This document shows positions 1-6,667 of a DNA stretch of 9,666 bases, piece by piece. Every line of letters begins with the position of its first letter. Position 1 is the stretch's first letter. This DNA comes from 2-02-FULL-62-17 sp046153355 (lineage in GTDB: Bacteria > Pseudomonadota > Gammaproteobacteria > Burkholderiales > SG8-39), in assembly GCA_046153355.1 (NCBI GenBank), contig JBJXEY010000450.1, forward strand, positions 1 to 9,666, given 5' to 3'. The notes beneath the pieces were generated by a model. That model was not told the DNA's origin. It did not search any database and was given only the letters and a program-made list of their open reading frames with translations. The translations under genes and the position numbers were made by a program.

Positions 1-1182
1 TCCAAGGCCAATACGCGCGCCATCGATAGCCTGCTCAATTACGAGACGGTGAAATACTTCAATAACGAGGATTTCGAGGCGCGACGCTACGACGATAACC
101 TGCGCAATTACGAGGGCGCCGCGGTGCAGACCGAAGCTTCCTTGGGGCTACTAAACATTGGCCAGAGTTTCATCATTGCGGCTGCCGTCACGGTGCTTAT
201 GTTGCTTGCCGCCGAAGGGGTAGTGAACAAAAATCTCACGCTTGGCGATCTGGTGCTGGTGAACGCGTTATTAATACAACTCTACATTCCGCTTAATCAC
301 CTGGGCATGGTGTATCGCGAAATCAAGCAATCGCTGATCGACATGGATCGCATGTTCCGATTGTTGGAAGAAAATCGCGAAATCGCTGATCGAGCGAATG
401 CGCTCGAAGTGGAGGCCGGCCCGGCCTCGATTCGCTTCGATCACGTGAATTTTTCCTACGATCCGAAGCGCCAAATCTTGTTCGATGTCTCATTCGACAT
501 ACCCGTGGGCAACAAGGTGGCGGTGGTGGGTCATTCCGGGTCGGGAAAGTCGACCCTGGCCCGATTGTTGTACCGCTTCTACGACGTCTCGGGTGGCGCG
601 GTGCGCATCAATGGCACCGATCTGCGCGACTTCAAGCAAAGTTCCTTGCGCGGGGCGATTGGCATCGTGCCGCAGGACACAGTGTTGTTTAACGACACCA
701 TTCGTTACAACATTCACTACGGCCGGCCCGATGCCGAAGAAGATGAGGTCATCGAAGCCGCACGCGCCGCGCACATCCACGATTTCGTCGAAAGCCTGCC
801 GGATAAATACGAGGCACGCGTCGGCGAGCGCGGATTGAAATTGTCGGGTGGGGAAAAACAGCGCGTGGCCATTGCGCGCGCCATACTAAAAAACCCTGGG
901 ATTTTGATTTTCGACGAAGCCACCTCGGCGCTCGATTCGGAGACCGAGCAAGGCATTCAATCCGAACTAAATCGCATCGCCCGAGGGCATACCACACTAG
1001 TGATTGCTCACCGGCTTTCCACCATCATGGATGCTGACCAGATTATTGTTCTGGATGCCGGTCGTATCGTGGAACGCGGCACGCATCGCGAATTATTGGA
1101 GAAAGAGGGCGCCTATGCGCAGATGTGGGCCTTGCAGCAGCAGGAACAGGCGCAAGCGCATAAGGCGGCAGTCGCGACGTGA
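1..1182 (+). CDS. Atm1/HMT1-type ABC exporter, C-terminal part (5' partial)
   Basis: The reading frame is open from base 1, so the gene begins upstream of the window; the GTG at 49 is only an internal codon. The first residues (ANTRAIDSLLNYETVKYFNN) are the signature of the Atm1/HMT1 (ABCB7-like) half-transporter family. What is visible is the last part of the transmembrane domain, including a hydrophobic helix at about residues 55-80, then a complete nucleotide-binding domain: Walker A GHSGSGKST (nt 529-555), signature LSGGEKQ (from nt 841), Walker B ILIFDEA (nt 901-921) and the H-loop histidine (nt 1009-1011). All catalytic residues are intact, so the ATPase should work as an inner-membrane homodimer. 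Family members export glutathione-linked or metal-linked compounds; the exact substrate cannot be read here. The tail is Gln/Ala-rich. The following gene is 163 bp away and appears to have its own promoter. Confidence 0.93.
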   Translation, partial: SKANTRAIDSLLNYETVKYFNNEDFEARRYDDNLRNYEGAAVQTEASLGLLNIGQSFIIAAAVTVLMLLAAEGVVNKNLTLGDLVLVNALLIQLYIPLNHLGMVYREIKQSLIDMDRMFRLLEENREIADRANALEVEAGPASIRFDHVNFSYDPKRQILFDVSFDIPVGNKVAVVGHSGSGKSTLARLLYRFYDVSGGAVRINGTDLRDFKQSSLRGAIGIVPQDTVLFNDTIRYNIHYGRPDAEEDEVIEAARAAHIHDFVESLPDKYEARVGERGLKLSGGEKQRVAIARAILKNPGILIFDEATSALDSETEQGIQSELNRIARGHTTLVIAHRLSTIMDADQIIVLDAGRIVERGTHRELLEKEGAYAQMWALQQQEQAQAHKAAVAT

Positions 1183-1279
1183 GTTGAAGGTCTTGATTCG
1201 AATGCGGCATTGGCTTTAGATCTGCCCCGGCAAATGCTCTATTGAAACTTGAAATAAGTTATCTATCTATCTAATTTTC

Positions 1280-1308
1280 TTGCGTTTATTGTTTTCAAAT
1301 ACTACACT
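1280..1308 (+). promoter_or_regulatory. Possible sigma70 promoter of the endopeptidase gene
   Basis: TTGCGT (1280-1285) and TACACT (1303-1308) are separated by 17 bp and resemble -35 and -10 boxes, with 3/6 and 4/6 matches. They would place the transcript start near 1315, just before the favoured TTG start at 1346. The match is weak and no experiment supports it. The upstream TTGAAA copies at 1242 and 1249 lack a good -10 at proper spacing. Confidence 0.25.
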
Positions 1309-1345
1309 CCGCAGCATTCGTAGCGGTTTCTTTTGGAGTAACGAC

Positions 1346-2482
1346 TTGAAAAATATGGCCTTCCAAGTTATTGCGGTCATCGTTGCAGTGGTTCTCGCGA
1401 CCCTGGAGAGCGCGGTGGTCTCGGTAGCCAGCGCACAGGAACTCAGGCCCGCCACGCAACTGCAAAGCCTTCCGCAGCACAATTCGCTGGCGAATCCTGG
1501 TGCCCCGAATTCAGCCGCCGTAAATCCCGCATCCTTAACCCCTGCGCTGCACCCAACTGCCAAGCTCGCGCTTAAATCTTCCGCTGCGGTGGTGATCGAT
1601 CAGGCCACCGGCGAAATTTTGTACGGCAAGAATTCACAAACTATCCACCCGATCGCGTCGATCTCGAAACTGATGACCGCGATGGTGGTATTGGATGCGC
1701 AGCTTCCCTTCGAGGAGCTGATTGTCGTGAGCGATGAGGACGTCGATTACCTGCGTAATACCGGGTCGCGCCTGCATCTTGGCGCGGCGCTGTCGCGCGA
1801 TGAAATGTTACGCCTCGCGCTAATGGCCTCCGAGAATCGCGCCGCTGCGGCGCTGTCGCGCGCCTATCCGGGTGGGCGCGAAGCCTTTATTCGCGCCATG
1901 AACGAGAAAGCGATTTCGTTGGGCTTGTTGGGCACGCGGTTTGCCGATTCAACTGGCCTGTCGAGCACCAATGTTTCCACTGCGGAAGATTTGGCAAGTC
2001 TGGTAGCGCACGCGCATGGCTACGGCAAAATCCGCGAATATTCGACCATGCAACAACACGACACCGAAGTCGCCGGGCGCAAATTGGCGTTTCGCAATAC
2101 CAACGGCTTGGTGGCCAGCCCCAGTTGGGGAATCGGCTTATCCAAAACCGGGTTTATCAACGAAGCGGGTCGTTGCCTGGTGATGCAGGCACAACTGGCG
2201 GGCCGCGGGGTGATCATCGTGCTGCTCGATTCCTGGGGCAAGAACACGCGCAGCGCCGACGCTCTGCGCGTCAGGCAATGGCTGGAGGCCGCGTCGGGCA
2301 TTAAGCCGCCATCGGTAACTCGAGCGGCCCCGCGCAAGCCGACAACGTCCAAGACGGTAAAAAAATCGGCCGCCGCGCAACCGGTGGCGCAACCAGCGCA
2401 AGTCGCTAAAACGGGCGAGCAACCTGGCGCGGCGCAAAAGTTGCGCAAAGAAGCGTCGCGAATGCCCCCGCGCCCGACCTAA
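1346..2482 (+). CDS. pbpG: D-alanyl-D-alanine endopeptidase (PBP7 type)
   Basis: This is a periplasmic serine peptidase of the S11 family that cleaves D-Ala-meso-DAP cross-links in peptidoglycan. The three active-site motifs are present: S-I-S-K with nucleophile Ser105 and Lys108, S-E-N at 162-164, and K-T-G at 267-269. The frame can be extended to a TTG at 1280, but that codon has no ribosome binding site. The TTG at 1346 has GGAG (1335-1338) at 7 nt spacing and yields a classic signal peptide: a Lys near the start, a hydrophobic core, and cleavage after A-S-A just before Q-E-L. An ATG at 1355 is a third possibility. The last 60 or so residues are a basic Ala/Pro/Lys-rich tail beyond the usual PBP7 end (E. 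coli PBP7 is about 310 residues; this is 378), perhaps a flexible cell-wall contact. The next gene begins 25 nt downstream. Confidence 0.9.
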   Translation: MKNMAFQVIAVIVAVVLATLESAVVSVASAQELRPATQLQSLPQHNSLANPGAPNSAAVNPASLTPALHPTAKLALKSSAAVVIDQATGEILYGKNSQTIHPIASISKLMTAMVVLDAQLPFEELIVVSDEDVDYLRNTGSRLHLGAALSRDEMLRLALMASENRAAAALSRAYPGGREAFIRAMNEKAISLGLLGTRFADSTGLSSTNVSTAEDLASLVAHAHGYGKIREYSTMQQHDTEVAGRKLAFRNTNGLVASPSWGIGLSKTGFINEAGRCLVMQAQLAGRGVIIVLLDSWGKNTRSADALRVRQWLEAASGIKPPSVTRAAPRKPTTSKTVKKSAAAQPVAQPAQVAKTGEQPGAAQKLRKEASRMPPRPT

Positions 2483-2507
2483 CGGATTGGCCTTGCCCTA
2501 AAAACCG

Positions 2508-3551
2508 ATGGTGGCGCAGCAGACAGGCGAGGTTCCCTTGTTTCGCGCCGCCCTTGATGCGGCACGCGATAGAGGGCCGGAAGTGCATACGGCTGGCGTG
2601 GTGCGCAGCTACGATTTTCTCGCCGCAGGCACGGAACTTCGCGATGCGCTGCTTTGGGGCCTATCGCAAGCGGAAAAATCGCTCCCCTGGCGTGTGCTAT
2701 TTGACACACATGGCCAGCAACTGTTCGAGCGTGTCGCTGCGCAGCCCGAGTATCTGGCCGCGCGCACGGAAAAAAATATCCTCAACGCCAATATTGGCGA
2801 GATCGTCGAATTCATCGGCGGCGATAGTCAGTGCCTGGATCTAGGCAATCACGCCAGCGCCAGTGCCGCTTTTCTGCTCGAACATTTACGACCCTCGATC
2901 TACGCGCCCATCGATACCTCGATGCCTACTTTGATGGATACCCTAGCCAACAATTCGCAGCGCTTTCCCTGGCTCAACATCTGCGGCATTCGCGCGGATT
3001 ATGAAAAGCCATTGCATCTGCCACGCTTTGTCGGCGTGCCGGTGCGTTGCAAGGCGGTGTTGCTTCTAGGCTTGGTTTTCGCGCGTTACGGCCCGCAAGA
3101 TGCGCAGGACCTGCTCTCGCAGGTGCGAGCCCTTGCCGGGCCTGCGGGGCGCGTTTTGCTTACCGTTGACCAAACCACCGATTGGCAAATTCTTCAAGGG
3201 GCCTACAACGATCAACGTGGCGCCATGGAAGCTTTTCACACCAACGCCCTGCGCCATATCAATCGCGAGCTGCAAGGTGATTTTCAAATTCAGCGTTTCC
3301 ATCACCGGGCCAACTTCGAGCCCAAGGGCGCGCGTATCGAGATGTTCCTGGAGAGCCAATACGCGCAGTTCGCGCATGTCGCCGGACAGCGGGTTGACTT
3401 CGCACTCGGCGAGCGCATTCGCACCGCGATGCATAACACCTATGCGGACGGGCTATTTCGCGATATGGCGCAAAAGGCTCGGCTGCGTATCGAAAAAACC
3501 TGGTGCGATACCCATAAGCTCCTGGCCGTGCACGCCATGGTGGCTCAGTAG
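2508..3551 (+). CDS. EgtD-family (Methyltransf_33) protein with degenerate active site
   Basis: The 347-residue protein matches the fold and length of EgtD, the SAM-dependent L-histidine N-alpha-trimethyltransferase of ergothioneine synthesis. Family landmarks are clear: LPWRVLFDTHGQQLF (59-73), PEYLAARTE (80-88), the A-Y-N-D block with N-R-E-L (232-255), RIEM (276-279) and the final W-C-D. Key positions differ, however. The SAM loop, normally LGSG, is L-G-N-H (112-115). By my by-eye alignment to mycobacterial EgtD, Asn166 becomes Arg193, Glu282 becomes Ala307, Ser284 becomes His309 and Tyr39 becomes Phe65; Tyr56 is kept as Tyr82. Histidine methylation therefore looks unlikely; it may be a pseudoenzyme or act on something else. 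No egtB is nearby. No strong ribosome binding site precedes ATG 2508; TTG 2538, behind GAGG, is an alternative start. Confidence 0.8.
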   Translation: MVAQQTGEVPLFRAALDAARDRGPEVHTAGVVRSYDFLAAGTELRDALLWGLSQAEKSLPWRVLFDTHGQQLFERVAAQPEYLAARTEKNILNANIGEIVEFIGGDSQCLDLGNHASASAAFLLEHLRPSIYAPIDTSMPTLMDTLANNSQRFPWLNICGIRADYEKPLHLPRFVGVPVRCKAVLLLGLVFARYGPQDAQDLLSQVRALAGPAGRVLLTVDQTTDWQILQGAYNDQRGAMEAFHTNALRHINRELQGDFQIQRFHHRANFEPKGARIEMFLESQYAQFAHVAGQRVDFALGERIRTAMHNTYADGLFRDMAQKARLRIEKTWCDTHKLLAVHAMVAQ

Positions 3552-3622
3552 CCGCGCGGCATACTAGGCAATCCGCGTTTCGCCGGGCATGCCGTGATAA
3601 TCTGATCCTATCGATCCTCTTT

Positions 3623-3638
3623 TGGTGCTTGTGCACCA
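3623..3638. promoter_or_regulatory. Perfect 6-bp inverted repeat upstream of lutA
   Basis: TGGTGC-TTGT-GCACCA forms a perfect 6-bp stem with a 4-nt loop, 24 nt before the lutA start. The half-sites TGGT and ACCA resemble those of FadR-type GntR regulators that control lactate genes (LldR, LutR), although those sites usually have a shorter spacer. A -10-like GATAAT lies at 3596-3601, which would put the repeat within the 5' leader. It could be an operator or an RNA hairpin; no regulator gene is adjacent. Confidence 0.35.
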
Positions 3639-3662
3639 CTCGTTTTCCAATCGAGAAACCCC

Positions 3663-4388
3663 ATGCGCGTAGGCTTGCTCGTTACCTGCTTAGTCGATTT
3701 GATGCGTCCCAGCATCGGTTTTGCCGCGCTCGAACTGTTGGAGTCGACGGGTTGCGAAGTCATTGTTCCCGAGGCGCAGACCTGCTGCGGACAGCCAGGG
3801 TGGAATTCGGGCGAGCGTGAATCGGCTCGTTTGCTTGCGATTAAATTGCTCGATGAGTTCGATGCTTGCGATTACGTGGTTGCTCCATCGGGCTCGTGCG
3901 CGGGCATGCTGCGCGTGCATTACCCACAGGTATTCGAAGGCGATGCATTGCAGCAGGCGCGCGCGCGTAGATTGGCTGAGCGTAGCTACGAACTTACCCA
4001 GTTTCTTGGCGATATTCTGAAGATCGACACCGTACCAGGGCAATTCGCCGGCACCGTCACCTATCACGACTCCTGCTCTGGATTACGCGAGCTGGGGGTG
4101 AAAACGCAGCCGCGCGCGTTGTTGGCAAAGGTTAAAGGCGCGCAGCTCATCGAAATGAACGAATGCGAAACCTGTTGCGGGTTTGGCGGCACATTCGCTG
4201 TGAAATTCGGTGCCATCTCCACGCGAATGGCATCGAGCAAATGCGCCCATATTCGTGCGAGCGGCGCGAACGCCGTGGTGCTGGGCGATCTTGGCTGCAT
4301 GCTTAACATCGAAGGGCGCTTGCGCCGCGAAGGCGACACGAGCACGCGCGTACTGCACGTAGCCGAAGTGCTGGCGGGAAAAACCTAA
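3663..4388 (+). CDS. lutA: L-lactate utilization Fe-S protein LutA (YkgE)
   Basis: This 241-residue cytoplasmic protein has two tandem cysteine-rich (CCG, DUF224) domains, as in LutA/YkgE and the heterodisulfide reductase D family. Cluster-ligand cysteines are visible in both halves: Cys9, Cys41-Cys42-Gly and Cys79 (SGSC) in the first, and Cys138 (HDSC), Cys168, Cys171-Cys172-Gly and Cys212 in the second. The length is typical and no key cysteine is missing. In Bacillus and Shewanella the LutABC complex oxidises L-lactate to pyruvate. The start ATG fits the family N-terminus (a short beta strand ending in Cys9), although the ribosome binding site is weak. The lutB start lies one base after this stop codon, implying translational coupling. 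Confidence 0.93.
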   Translation: MRVGLLVTCLVDLMRPSIGFAALELLESTGCEVIVPEAQTCCGQPGWNSGERESARLLAIKLLDEFDACDYVVAPSGSCAGMLRVHYPQVFEGDALQQARARRLAERSYELTQFLGDILKIDTVPGQFAGTVTYHDSCSGLRELGVKTQPRALLAKVKGAQLIEMNECETCCGFGGTFAVKFGAISTRMASSKCAHIRASGANAVVLGDLGCMLNIEGRLRREGDTSTRVLHVAEVLAGKT

Positions 4389-4389
4389 C

Positions 4390-5796
4390 ATGCAAATCCA
4401 ATCCATCCATTTCAAGCAGCGAGCAAGCGCGGCCATCGCTAACCCCGAAACGCAAAAACGCATGGCAAGCCTTGGCTTCGCCGCGCGTCGTGCCGAACGC
4501 GTCGCGGAATTTGGTCATGCGGCGTTCGAAGCGCAACGCGACGCGGCGGAGGCTATACGCAACCGCTCGATTCGCGACCTGGCTTCCTGGATCGAACGCT
4601 TCGAGTTAGAGGCCACGCGCCGCGGCGCCACAGTGCTCTTTGCCAACGACGCCAAAGAGGTCGGTGAGCGCGTGGTGGAAATCTGCCGCCGCCACGATCT
4701 CAAAAAAGCCATCAAATCCAAATCGATGCTCTCGGAGGAGGCCAGTCTCAATCAGGTGCTGGCGCAGGCCGGCGTTCAGCCGGTGGAGACCGACTTGGGG
4801 GAATACATCTGCCAGTTGGCTGATGACCCACCCTCGCACATCATTGCGCCCGCGATGCATAAAAGCCAGGATGAAATCGCGGATCTGTTCGTTAAACACC
4901 ACGGCACGCCACGTCTGGATCGCGCGGAAAAGCTCACGCGCGAGGCGCGCGAAAAACTGCGCGAGCATTTTCTCTCGGCCGACCTGGGGATTTCCGGCGG
5001 CAATTTCCTGATCGCTGAGACCGGCTCGGTTGCCCTGGTGACCAACGAAGGCAATGGGCGTTTAGTGACCACGCTGCCGCGTGTACACATTGCGATTACC
5101 GGCATCGAGAAGGTGGTGCCCACGTTGGAGGATCTATCTGTGCTGATGCGCCTGTTGCCGCGCTCGGCCACCGGACAAAATATTTCGAATTATTTTTCTG
5201 TGCTCACCGGACCCCGCGATCAAGGCAGCAGCGAAGGCCCCGAGCATTTGTATTTCATCCTGGTGGATAACGGGCGCGCCAACCTGGTGGGCAGCGAGTT
5301 GCAGGATATGCTGCGTTGTATTCGTTGTGGCGCCTGCATGAACCATTGCCCGGTGTACAAAACCGTTGGTGGCCACACTTATGGCTGGGTGTATCCGGGG
5401 CCAATGGGTTCGGTGCTGACACCGGCCTTCATGGGCCTGGAAAATGCCCTGGATCTGCCGCATGCCGCGACCTTGTGCGGCGCTTGTTCGGTGGTGTGCC
5501 CGGTGAAAATCCCGCTGCCCGATTTACTGCGTTCCTTGCGCGAACGGCAGGTCGAAGCCCGCCTACGGCCAAAAGCAGAGATATGGGCGATCAAGCTATG
5601 GTCGTTCGTAGCGCAACGGCCATGGCTATATGCGCCGCTAGCGCGTTGGGGCGCACGCGCGCTTTGCTTTTTGGGTGGATCGTCCGGCATGATTTCCAGT
5701 CTGCCATTTGCAGGTGGCTGGACCGATGGCCGCTACTTTCCGGCGCCACAACCCGGCGGCACATTCCGCGACCGCTACAAGGCACAGCGAAGATAA
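4390..5796 (+). CDS. lutB: L-lactate utilization Fe-S protein LutB (YkgF)
   Basis: The 468-residue protein is the second subunit of the lactate-oxidising Lut complex. After a helical N-terminus comes the LUD domain (about residues 60-290), including the stretch GISGGNFLIAETGSVALVTN. Ferredoxin-type motifs follow: C310-x2-C313-x2-C316-x3-C320-P and C363-x2-C366-x3-C370-P. The last part (about 385-468) is the usual LutB tail, ending in a G-W-T-D-G-R-x-F-P-x-P pattern. Length and motif order match the family. It follows lutA with one base between stop and start. The LutC subunit (YkgG, a second LUD protein) that normally completes the operon is not found downstream; a REPIN-like palindrome and an unrelated gene follow instead. 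Confidence 0.94.
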   Translation: MQIQSIHFKQRASAAIANPETQKRMASLGFAARRAERVAEFGHAAFEAQRDAAEAIRNRSIRDLASWIERFELEATRRGATVLFANDAKEVGERVVEICRRHDLKKAIKSKSMLSEEASLNQVLAQAGVQPVETDLGEYICQLADDPPSHIIAPAMHKSQDEIADLFVKHHGTPRLDRAEKLTREAREKLREHFLSADLGISGGNFLIAETGSVALVTNEGNGRLVTTLPRVHIAITGIEKVVPTLEDLSVLMRLLPRSATGQNISNYFSVLTGPRDQGSSEGPEHLYFILVDNGRANLVGSELQDMLRCIRCGACMNHCPVYKTVGGHTYGWVYPGPMGSVLTPAFMGLENALDLPHAATLCGACSVVCPVKIPLPDLLRSLRERQVEARLRPKAEIWAIKLWSFVAQRPWLYAPLARWGARALCFLGGSSGMISSLPFAGGWTDGRYFPAPQPGGTFRDRYKAQRR

Positions 5797-5810
5797 TCCG
5801 GTAGCATATT

Positions 5811-5879
5811 GAAAACCGGGGACGTACCACGGTTTGCGTCAATTCCGACAGGCAGAAATGGGGTACGTCCCCGGTTTTC
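5811..5879. repeat. REPIN-like element: 18-bp perfect inverted repeat
   Basis: GAAAACCGGGGACGTACC at 5811-5828 is repeated as its exact reverse complement at 5862-5879, separated by 33 bp, for a total of 69 bp. The left arm can also fold on its own (AAACCG 5813-5818 with CGGTTT 5830-5835), and the right arm contains GGGG-TACGT-CCCC (5860-5872). A pair of inverted REP-like units of this size matches REPINs, which are spread by RAYT (TnpA-REP) transposases. No RAYT gene is in the window. It starts 14 bp after the lutB stop and ends 11 bp before the next start, so its transcript would be a long stable hairpin able to stop transcription or protect the lutAB mRNA 3' end. Confidence 0.75.
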
Positions 5880-5890
5880 GACGAAACCCA

Positions 5891-6265
5891 ATGACCTCTC
5901 CCGAAAAAAACGTTCTTGGCGGGCCGCTGATGGCTTGCAGCTACGCGCCCCTGACAGGATTTTTCCGCGATGGCTGGTGCGCTACGCATAGCGAACATGG
6001 CGTCGCGCACTTGGTGTGCATCAAGAGCACAGCCGAGTTCCTGGCGTTCTCCAGTTCGCGCGGCAACGATTTATCTACACCGCGTCCAGAATTGCGTTTT
6101 CGCGGCCTGCAACCCGGCGATCGCTGGTGCCTGCACGTATTGCGCTGGATCGAAGCCTGGGAGGCAGGCATGGCGCCCAAGGTAATACTCGAAGCCACGC
6201 ATCAAAACGTATTGCAGTTGGTGCCCTTGGAGGCTTTAAAGCGCCATTCAGTGGATATGGCTTGA
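5891..6265 (+). CDS. DUF2237 family protein
   Basis: This 124-residue soluble protein belongs to the widespread uncharacterised DUF2237 family. Recognisable family blocks are N-V-L-G-G-P-L near the start, L-T-G-F-F-R-D-G-W-C, FLAFSSSRGNDLSTPRPE, the G-D-R-W-C-L motif, and the C-terminal L-E-A-T-H and P-L-E-A-L-K-R-H-S-V. Two or more cysteines sit at family-conserved places (in the G-W-C and R-W-C motifs), but no function has been established that I know of. The start at ATG 5891 fits the family; the frame extends upstream to a TTG at 5834, but that lies inside the REPIN-like repeat and is not credible. The ribosome binding site is poor. The gene converges on the minus-strand HTH gene with only 37 bp between stop codons. 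Confidence 0.88.
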   Translation: MTSPEKNVLGGPLMACSYAPLTGFFRDGWCATHSEHGVAHLVCIKSTAEFLAFSSSRGNDLSTPRPELRFRGLQPGDRWCLHVLRWIEAWEAGMAPKVILEATHQNVLQLVPLEALKRHSVDMA

Positions 6266-6282
6266 GGCGGAATAGGTCCCTC

Positions 6283-6305
6283 GGGTTCGAATCCCTTGGG
6301 CCCTA
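6283..6305 (+). other. tRNA T-arm/3'-end-like fragment
   Basis: GGGTTCGAATCCC (6283-6295) matches the conserved tRNA T-loop and the top of its stem, and is followed by TTGGGCCCTA, which sits where an acceptor 3' strand and discriminator base would be. Only three of five T-stem pairs form, and no D-arm, anticodon arm or 5' acceptor strand exists upstream, since that DNA codes for DUF2237. It is therefore not a functional tRNA. It could be a remnant or an attachment site for an integrated element, or a chance palindrome around TTCGAA. Confidence 0.3.
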
Positions 6306-6542
6306 ATCTCTATACGGACGAACGGCGCTTATCCGTACTTCCAAGCCGATTGCCGCGGCGGCATCCACCAGTCTGTCCAAACTGAAAATATCCTGGTCAT
6401 CGAACAAGCGGCTGATTTGCGCCTTATTCATGGCTAATTGTTCGCCAGCGGCGCCACGTGTCATTTCCAGCGCCTCAATGCGTTGGCAAATGCGTTGCCG
6501 CATCAGTTTTCGAAGCTGGGTGCTAGGTGCCTTGGTGGCCAT
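6303..6542 (-). CDS. Small XRE-type helix-turn-helix protein, antitoxin-like
   Basis: The 79-residue protein is almost entirely one HTH domain: R-I-E-A-L-E-M-T (the first helix end), G-A-A-G-E-Q-L-A-M-N-K-A-Q-I-S-R-L-F (the helix-turn-helix), then F-S-L-D-R-L-V-D-A-A-A-A-I-G-L-E-V and a final strand. This is the layout of HigA-like/HTH_37 proteins. ATG 6542 is chosen because GGAG stands 6 nt upstream. The frame continues to ATG 6581 and TTG 6587, but these overlap the predicted transcript start and -10 box. No RelE/HigB-like toxin gene is next to it on the same strand: upstream is the divergent OsmC-like gene and downstream is the convergent DUF2237 gene. It is thus a solitary antitoxin-like regulator, perhaps controlling itself and the divergent gene. 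Confidence 0.8.
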   Translation of the reverse strand: MATKAPSTQLRKLMRQRICQRIEALEMTRGAAGEQLAMNKAQISRLFDDQDIFSLDRLVDAAAAIGLEVRISAVRPYRD

Positions 6543-6586
6543 GAGAGTCTCCGCAATGGTTACGATATCTGTTATCGACATTGACA

Positions 6587-6615
6587 ACTATATCAGCCCC
6601 TGATGTAGGTGTACA
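6587..6615 (-). promoter_or_regulatory. Predicted promoter of the HTH gene
   Basis: Reading the minus strand, TGTACA (6615-6610, 4/6 to the -35 consensus) and TATAGT (6592-6587, 5/6 to the -10 consensus) are spaced by 17 bp. Transcription would begin near 6580, giving a leader of about 38 nt that carries GGAG before ATG 6542. The -35 box lies inside the palindrome GTGTACAC. Confidence 0.45.
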
Positions 6616-6616
6616 C
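6609..6616. promoter_or_regulatory. Palindrome GTGTACAC, candidate operator
   Basis: A perfect 8-bp palindrome sits in the shared control region, covering the predicted -35 box of the HTH gene and touching the -35 box of the divergent OsmC-like gene. A dimeric XRE-type repressor could bind here, but an 8-bp palindrome can arise by chance. Confidence 0.3.
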
Positions 6617-6644
6617 TTGATACTCTTTAAGTAATGTTTAACAT
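6617..6644 (+). promoter_or_regulatory. Predicted promoter of the OsmC-like gene
   Basis: TTGATA (6617-6622) and TAACAT (6639-6644) are separated by 16 bp and resemble sigma70 boxes. The transcript would start near 6651, leaving a short leader that contains AAGGAG (6657-6662). The -10 box overlaps the palindrome AATGTT-T-AACATT. Confidence 0.4.
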
Positions 6645-6645
6645 T
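6633..6645. promoter_or_regulatory. Palindrome AATGTT-T-AACATT, candidate operator
   Basis: A perfect 13-bp odd palindrome with 6-bp arms overlaps the predicted -10 box of the OsmC-like gene. Its position fits a repressor site, the divergent HTH protein being the obvious candidate. Binding is inferred only from position and symmetry. Confidence 0.35.
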
Positions 6646-6667
6646 TCTGCAATACCAAGGAGATAGC

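Noticed and set aside
1261..1272. ATCT tetranucleotide repeated three times, possible phase-variation tract
   Set aside because: Three units are too few for frequent slippage, and the tract lies upstream of the coding sequence and off the predicted promoter boxes.
3551..3560. GCCGCGCGGC palindrome as a terminator of the EgtD-like gene
   Set aside because: It has no loop of usable size and no T-tract follows, so it is not a credible rho-independent terminator.
5316..5804. Open frame of 162 codons on the plus strand inside lutB
   Set aside because: It is an alternative frame of lutB, whose own frame carries the conserved Cys motifs; it starts inside the ferredoxin motif.
5834..5890. Upstream TTG extension of the DUF2237 gene
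   Set aside because: The extension is coded by the REPIN-like repeat, has no ribosome binding site, and lies outside the conserved family block that begins just after ATG 5891.
6266..6305. Complete tRNA gene
   Set aside because: Only the T-loop-like and 3' segments are seen; upstream DNA codes for DUF2237, with no D-arm, anticodon arm or matching 5' acceptor strand.
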